The notes beneath the pieces were generated by a model that was given only the letters and a program-made list of their open reading frames with translations, was not told the DNA's origin and did no database searches. The position numbers and the translations under genes are program-made. From JALRBM01 sp966186595 (GTDB taxonomy: Bacteria; Patescibacteriota; Saccharimonadia; Saccharimonadales; Saccharimonadaceae), in NCBI GenBank assembly GCA_966186595.1, contig CBIFWO010000002.1, forward strand, positions 7,821 through 71,820: a stretch of 64,000 bases of DNA. The letters run 5' to 3'. Of the stretch, positions 59,877 to 64,000 are shown in pieces (the first letter of the stretch is position 1; every line of letters starts with the position of its first letter).

Positions 59877-61025
59877 TTAGCCCAACAGAATTAATGGGTA
59901 ATTCCCGCCCGTCGATGATCCAAAAGTGAGCGGATTATACCCGCCGCCCCCCTGGAAACCGGCAGTTGCGTTGGCGAATCTGGCCATACCTTGAAAGTCA
60001 CTGAGGACCTGGTGATCTGTAGCAAGGAGAACGGTAGGGGCAGCTGAGTATCCCTGAATACATAGCTGAACCCGATAGAACGTATCGACGGGTTGAGCTG
60101 GGATTGCAGCGCCCCCTAGTGAGACGAAACGTTCACCACCGGTAGCCCAGAAGGTGTCATCATCGTGAGAGAATAATAGAGTAGTGCCATCATCAGATGC
60201 TATCGCTAGTCCATTGGTTCCGCCTGCCCCTAAGGTTCCACCTGTTTTTATGAAGGTCCCGATTTTGTTAATAGCATATCCGGCACGGACGAGAATTCGT
60301 GCGATCCAGATTTCATTATTCTGAGGAAAATCCGCCTTGAACGTTCCAATGTTGCGTGTTGCCGAGTGGTAGCCGTAGGCAAGGGCGCTGTCGTCGCCGG
60401 AGTTTACGTACCACTTTAGTCCGCTTGTTTGAGTGGAGTCAGCTACTAACGTCTGACCAGTACCACCAACGGCAAGACGGTCAACAGCATCGGCGCCGGT
60501 AGCTGCAATCAGATCCCCTTTAGCATCAACAAGCGTAGATTGAACAGCTCCCACAATCCGTGCATCATTACCTTGTGCAATCGTCCCGGCTGTCGTACCA
60601 AAGTTGGCGGTAATGGTGCGGTTAGTTGAGAGGTCACCGCCGCCTGTAAGACCTGTACCCGCAGAGATAGTGGTAGAGGTGTCTGCTTTGTTAGCCAGTG
60701 CTGGTACTGTTGGAGCAGTCGCTGTTCCTGCCAAATCTCCTGCGAGCTGAACAATACCTTTTGTGGTGGTGGTTGCGTCAGCTGCTCCACTACCGGAGGT
60801 CCATTCAAATCCTCCAGCTACGGCATTGTTTTTGGTGAGAACCTGGCCGTTTGTGCCAGAACCAGTGTTGAGTTTTGATTCAGTGACTGAATTGTCTTGG
60901 ATCGCCGAAGCGTCGACCGCGCTTGCCTTGATTGTACCGTCTGTGTCGTGAGCAACACTAAGATAGTCGTTGAGAATATCACCCCACGCCCCATCGTCTG
61001 ATCCAGGAATAGGAAGTCGTGCCAT
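59877..61025 (-). CDS. Phage tail-fibre-like secreted or surface protein
   Basis: The 382-residue protein opens with MARLPIPGSDDGAWGDILNDYLSVAH, a segment seen at the start of many phage tail-fibre-like proteins. Then comes a repetitive Thr/Gly/Ala-rich shaft (~30-215: TTTTKGIVQLAGDL, ISAGTGLTGGGDLS) and a C-terminal beta domain (~225-382). No classical signal peptide is present. No other phage gene is nearby. It could be an adhesin or part of a contractile/receptor-binding structure. Ribosome site AGGAGAAAAA. Confidence 0.75.
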   Translation of the reverse strand: MARLPIPGSDDGAWGDILNDYLSVAHDTDGTIKASAVDASAIQDNSVTESKLNTGSGTNGQVLTKNNAVAGGFEWTSGSGAADATTTTKGIVQLAGDLAGTATAPTVPALANKADTSTTISAGTGLTGGGDLSTNRTITANFGTTAGTIAQGNDARIVGAVQSTLVDAKGDLIAATGADAVDRLAVGGTGQTLVADSTQTSGLKWYVNSGDDSALAYGYHSATRNIGTFKADFPQNNEIWIARILVRAGYAINKIGTFIKTGGTLGAGGTNGLAIASDDGTTLLFSHDDDTFWATGGERFVSLGGAAIPAQPVDTFYRVQLCIQGYSAAPTVLLATDHQVLSDFQGMARFANATAGFQGGGGYNPLTFGSSTGGNYPLILLG

Positions 61026-61109
61026 TTTTATTTTTTCTCCTAGTTCTTTAACTTTGGAAAATATCTATACCCATAATAGCATAAGAATTATAAATACAAG
61101 TGGGCCTGA

Positions 61110-62138
61110 TCATAGAGGCGACATGCCGTCAATGCGCAGGATTGGACCTCTTTGGATAGAGGGGCGGGATGGGACGCTAAGTGGTCGGGCTGGCTGTGGA
61201 CGGTGAGTGGGAGTGGTAAGCGGTCGGTTAAATCCATCGATGCTCCTTTGGACAGGTCGTCGAACAGCAGGCGTGAGTGGAGGTTGCTGGATTGCTTGCT
61301 GAGGAATCACTGGCTGTGGCTGGACTACAGGTCGAGTAACGACCGGGCTAGTAGTAGGGATTTTCACTCTTTCTTGACGCTTGGCCCGTCGGATCGCAAT
61401 AAACACGGCAACGACTCCGATCTGATAAATAGCGATCAAAGGAATAGCGATCATCGATTGGTTGACGACATCAGGCGTTGGTGTGATGAGAGCGGCGGCA
61501 ATAAAGGCAAAGAGAATGATAAAACGTTCAGAACCAAGCAGCTCCCCCGGGGTCATCGGCTTGATCCAGTGCCAAAAGACCAAAAGAAGGGGTAGCTGGA
61601 AGAGGAGTGCAAGTCCCCCCACGTATGCTAAGAAGAAATTAAGGTAGGAATCGGCGGTGAGGTTTGGAGTTACTTCGGCTCCCGCGAAGGTCGAGAGGAA
61701 CGTAAGTGCGGACGGGACAGCAACGAAGTATCCATAAAGAACGCCTGCAATCATAAGAAGGGCAGCAAAGAAGGCAACCTTAACAGCGCTTCTCTTGGCG
61801 TAAAGTGGAAGTGCTGGACGAAGGAAACCATAAATTTGGTACATAAGGGTTGGACCAGCGGCAATCAGCCCGGCGTACATGGTCACCTGAAAAATAAAAC
61901 TAAATCCACCTCCGGGCGTAAGGTATACCAGCTTTTCGCCCTGGAGGGGTGCCATAACAATGCGTACCAATTCATCGTGGTACGAATATGCCAATGAGGA
62001 TGCCCCGACGAAAACCAATGCAATCCAAAGAGCACGTCGCCGTAACTCTTTGATGTGATCAGCAAAGGTGTAGTTGTCTGAGCGTTCGGCTTTAGGAGTT
62101 TTTGGTTGTGGTGCTACTCTTTTTTGCTTTCTTTTCAT
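61110..62138 (-). CDS. tatC: Sec-independent protein translocase TatC with long proline-rich tail
   Basis: ATG at 62136-62138 (MKRKQKRV) is chosen over the frame's first ATG, 15 nt further upstream. Six helices in TatC order, with FADHIKELRRRALWIALVFV (TatC N-terminal motif) and EVTPNLTADSYLNF. The C-terminal ~95 residues are an unusual Pro/Gln/Arg-rich cytoplasmic extension (VVTRPVVQPQPVIPQQ). It exports folded twin-arginine substrates and overlaps tatA by 47 nt. Confidence 0.94.
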   Translation of the reverse strand: MKRKQKRVAPQPKTPKAERSDNYTFADHIKELRRRALWIALVFVGASSLAYSYHDELVRIVMAPLQGEKLVYLTPGGGFSFIFQVTMYAGLIAAGPTLMYQIYGFLRPALPLYAKRSAVKVAFFAALLMIAGVLYGYFVAVPSALTFLSTFAGAEVTPNLTADSYLNFFLAYVGGLALLFQLPLLLVFWHWIKPMTPGELLGSERFIILFAFIAAALITPTPDVVNQSMIAIPLIAIYQIGVVAVFIAIRRAKRQERVKIPTTSPVVTRPVVQPQPVIPQQAIQQPPLTPAVRRPVQRSIDGFNRPLTTPTHRPQPARPLSVPSRPSIQRGPILRIDGMSPL

Positions 62139-62310
62139 TGCCGTCCTCATCACCTTGCATGCCCTTGCGAAGTTCCTTCATTGACGTGCCAATGCTGCGT
62201 GAAAGCTGGGGTAGTTTAGTTGCACCGAAAAGAAGGATTAGGATGACCAAAATGATGATCAGCTCTGGTGTTCCTAGCCCTAAAATATCCGCAAACTGTG
62301 TACTTGGCAT
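62092..62310 (-). CDS. tatA: Twin-arginine translocase TatA/TatE
   Basis: ATG at 62308-62310 (GAGGGAG ribosome site upstream) is used. The ~72-residue protein has one helix (LGTPELIIILVILILLFGA) followed by the TatA signature KLPQLSRSIGTSMKELRKGM and a charged tail. No TatB is present, giving a minimal TatAC system. Overlaps tatC. Confidence 0.95.
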   Translation of the reverse strand: MPSTQFADILGLGTPELIIILVILILLFGATKLPQLSRSIGTSMKELRKGMQGDEDGNEKKAKKSSTTTKNS

Positions 62311-62332
62311 GTTACTTGTCTCCCTCACTATC

Positions 62333-62353
62333 TATGCTATATACTGTAGCATA
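62333..62353. promoter_or_regulatory. Inverted repeat in the tatA / 83-aa divergent promoter region
   Basis: TATGCTA and TAGCATA are perfect 7-bp arms around TATACTG. The repeat overlaps possible -10 boxes for both directions, so it may be an operator. Confidence 0.5.
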
Positions 62354-62370
62354 TAGGGAGCATAAGTGAA

Positions 62371-62622
62371 ATGAAAAATGAAATAAATATGCTAAATCTT
62401 CTGCCGGTGAAAACGCTGGCGCAGTATAACTGTGGAGCGTACGGTGCGGATACGTACAACTCGAATACCTGTACAACAAGCACAGGGGCAAACGGGGGTT
62501 TTCTAGCTGATACGGGCTATAACGTACTTCTTCCGCTAGCACTTGGCGCGGCTATAGTAATCGCTGGTATTATCCTACTAGTCAAGCGCCTAAAGCGTCG
62601 CAACGCAGCGACAACGAAATAG
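62371..62622 (+). CDS. Small surface membrane protein with C-terminal helix, 83 residues
   Basis: The N-terminal part holds QYNCGAYGADTYNSNTC with two Cys. DTGYNVLLPLALGAAIVIAGIILLVKRLKRR forms a membrane helix with a basic stop, in the layout of LPxTG-type anchors but without a clean LPxTG. A small extracellular domain stabilised by a disulfide is likely. It stands 23 nt before the promoter of the second graspetide-like locus; any link is unproven. Confidence 0.65.
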   Translation: MKNEINMLNLLPVKTLAQYNCGAYGADTYNSNTCTTSTGANGGFLADTGYNVLLPLALGAAIVIAGIILLVKRLKRRNAATTK

Positions 62623-62644
62623 ACCTCCGGGCGTTTTGGAAGTA

Positions 62645-62673
62645 TTGTCCTGCAATAGGTAGAAGTGTATATT
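62645..62673 (+). promoter_or_regulatory. Promoter of the second graspetide-like locus
   Basis: TTGTCC (62645-62650), 17-bp spacer, TATATT (62668-62673), 8 nt before ATG 62682. Confidence 0.55.
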
Positions 62674-62681
62674 GGGTCTAC

Positions 62682-62932
62682 ATGAAGACTTTTGAATCAC
62701 CACACCAAGACAAGCTTTTGAAGAACCAGCTGCGGACTCACCTGTAGAAGTATTTCCTCGAGAGGAAGTTGAACGTCCGCGTACTGTTTTTGAATCGTTA
62801 GCTCGCTCGGCCTTTTTCTCGGAGGTGGGAATGAAAGGTTGGACAACGGGTGGAACCGACGAACCAACAGGTACCATTATCAATCGTAGGACGACAGATT
62901 CTGACACGGCGGATTGGGACGACCAAGACTAA
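62682..62932 (+). pseudogene. Graspetide-like precursor peptide 2, frameshifted in the leader
   Basis: ATG 62682 opens a 21-codon frame (MKTFESPHQDK..., TAG 62745). The core lies in another frame, open from 62696 to TAA 62930-62932, with no ATG/GTG/TTG before GTG 62825. That frame encodes PREEVERPRTVFESLARSA and an acidic Thr-rich core ending TGT...TTDSDTADWDDQD. It matches precursor 1 in leader motif, length after it and C-terminal DSD-x-A pattern. One missing base between 62696 and 62745 would rejoin the frames. It ends 9 nt before the ATP-grasp gene. Confidence 0.65.
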
Positions 62933-62941
62933 TTTAGATAC

Positions 62942-63922
62942 ATGACCGAAAAAATCTTAATTGCGTCCAATAGTATGGATGTTGCTCATGTCGAACCAGT
63001 GGCTACGCGGCTGGAGAGAAATGGTTACGATGTTATACGCTATCATGCCGACAGGGTGGTGATGGGGAAGGCTGCTCTATGTATCAGTTTGATAGAAGGT
63101 GTGACCAATATAGCATATGAGGGAGAGCGAATAGATCCTGAATCATTAGCGGCTGCATGGAGTCGAAGGCCAGGCATGTTTGGCCCCGTATTGGATGACG
63201 AGGATCCGGCAACTCGGATGTGTATGGAAGACGAATGGATGGCTTCGCAGCAGCTCCTTTTAGATATGGTGCCTGATCATAAGTGGTTGAACCCTCCGCC
63301 AGCAATGAGGAAGGCGGGCAGAAAGCTCTTCCAGCTTGCAATGGCGAGTAGTGTAGGCTTTCAGATACCTAATACGGTCGTTGGCAATAAGTGGCAGGAT
63401 ATCCTTCCGGCCTTAAACGGAGGACCGGGTGGTATTGTTTACAAGGGATTTCGAAGCAAGTTATATGAGGGCGGTGAACATAAGGCCGTATACACAACAA
63501 TAGTCGACAATCCAGGGGATCCAGAAAACCCACCCGTGGACGGATCTCCTTATCCAGGTATGTGGCAAGATTATCAAACCAAAGCCAAGGAATGGCGCGT
63601 TACGGTTGTTGGGGATGATACATTCGATACTGCAATCTACACAACCGAAATTGCAAAGGATGACTGGCGTCGTCATCAGATGACCCCTGAGGTAACGTTG
63701 GCATCCGAGACTTTTCCCGACGCAGAAAAAGCAAAATGTTTCGCGTTACTGAGACAATATGGATTGAGGTATGGGGCATTTGATTTTGCTGAGGATGAAG
63801 ACGGCGAAATCGTCTTTCTTGAGATGAATCCTAATGGTCAATACTATTGGGTGGAACAACGATTGGGGTTCCCTATCTCTGACGCCGTCTCGAATGAATT
63901 GCTAAAAGTGGCACGTTCTTAG
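62942..63922 (+). CDS. MvdC/MvdD-type ATP-grasp peptide ligase (graspetide maturase) 2
   Basis: A 326-residue paralog of the enzyme at 46.6 kb, with the same blocks: IASNSMDVAHVEPVATRL, AAWSRRPGMFG, WLNPPPAMRKAGRKL, GIVYKGF, EWRVTVVGDDTFDTA, DDWRRHQMTPEV and LEMNPNGQYYWVE. All ATP- and Mg-binding positions seen in paralog 1 are kept, so the enzyme looks intact even though its precursor gene appears broken. No exporter or protease is adjacent. Confidence 0.85.
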   Translation: MTEKILIASNSMDVAHVEPVATRLERNGYDVIRYHADRVVMGKAALCISLIEGVTNIAYEGERIDPESLAAAWSRRPGMFGPVLDDEDPATRMCMEDEWMASQQLLLDMVPDHKWLNPPPAMRKAGRKLFQLAMASSVGFQIPNTVVGNKWQDILPALNGGPGGIVYKGFRSKLYEGGEHKAVYTTIVDNPGDPENPPVDGSPYPGMWQDYQTKAKEWRVTVVGDDTFDTAIYTTEIAKDDWRRHQMTPEVTLASETFPDAEKAKCFALLRQYGLRYGAFDFAEDEDGEIVFLEMNPNGQYYWVEQRLGFPISDAVSNELLKVARS

Positions 63923-63942
63923 TTGACACCCGATAACGTAAA

Positions 63943-63971
63943 CACGGACCGCAAAAGATTTGCAGTCCGTG
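63943..63971 (+). terminator. Hairpin after the second ATP-grasp gene
   Basis: CACGGAC-C-GCAAA pairs with TTTGC-A-GTCCGTG (12 pairs, one mismatch) around AGA. No T-run follows, so it may be a factor-dependent terminator or mRNA 3'-end stem. Confidence 0.5.
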
Positions 63972-64000
63972 GTGTGAATAAGGCCAACATGGTGGGGGCG

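Noticed and set aside
62715..62745. Canonical -1 ribosomal frameshift site in precursor 2
   Set aside because: No X-XXY-YYZ slippery heptamer is seen; CTT TTG could re-pair only imperfectly. A deletion is the simpler reading, though frameshifting is not excluded.
1..64000. CRISPR arrays or rRNA genes
   Set aside because: No regularly spaced repeats of 24-40 nt and no rRNA-like conserved stretches were found on either strand.

Overview
The gene content suggests an ultrasmall, cell-surface-rich member of the Candidate Phyla Radiation, most likely Candidatus Saccharibacteria (TM7). This is inferred from small conserved proteins, heavy investment in surface polysaccharide, ChW-repeat and tail-fibre-like surface proteins and sparse metabolism; no rRNA or marker phylogeny is present to prove it. 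UGA is read as stop throughout.

Layout. 1-18.4 kb is a surface-polysaccharide locus: the end of a Wzt-type exporter ATPase, GT2 glycosyltransferases, a Wzx-like flippase, a DUF2142 membrane protein, a secreted ChW-repeat protein, the complete dTDP-L-rhamnose set (rmlA, fused rmlC-rmlD, rmlB), a CTP-transferase-like enzyme and glmS. 18,496-22,967 is a 4.47-kb IS1595-type transposon carrying five passenger genes. It has 25-bp inverted ends and an exact 8-bp target duplication, and it interrupts the 3' end of a GT-C mannosyltransferase-like gene whose lost tail is still present on the far side. 22.9-28 kb holds glycan assembly genes (GT-C, GT4, polyprenyl-phosphate sugar transferase, O-antigen ligase-like) and a LexA-type DNA-binding protein. 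28.3-32.5 kb has tRNA-Asn(GUU) and small miscellaneous genes. 32.5-41.8 kb is a second polysaccharide operon (flippase, GT2, GT4, pyruvyltransferase-like, three polytopic proteins). 41.8-64 kb is housekeeping and envelope: AbrB-like regulator, two MFS transporters, CorA, DsbA-like protein, a CBS-domain protein, AspRS, an exonuclease, YtxH, MsrA, a HhH-GPD glycosylase, TrmB, MurC and TatAC.

The likely novel system is a pair of graspetide-like (omega-ester/amide RiPP) loci at 46.3-47.5 kb and 62.7-63.9 kb. Each has one small precursor directly in front of one MvdC/MvdD-type ATP-grasp ligase. The two precursors share an RPRTVFE leader motif and an acidic Thr/Ser/Asp core; the second appears frameshifted in its leader.

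A second theme is leaderless transcription. At eight genes a TATAAT-like -10 hexamer ends exactly 6 nt before the start codon, while operon-internal genes and small proteins use Shine-Dalgarno sites. Candidate small RNAs lie at about 45.2-45.5 kb and 59.5 kb.
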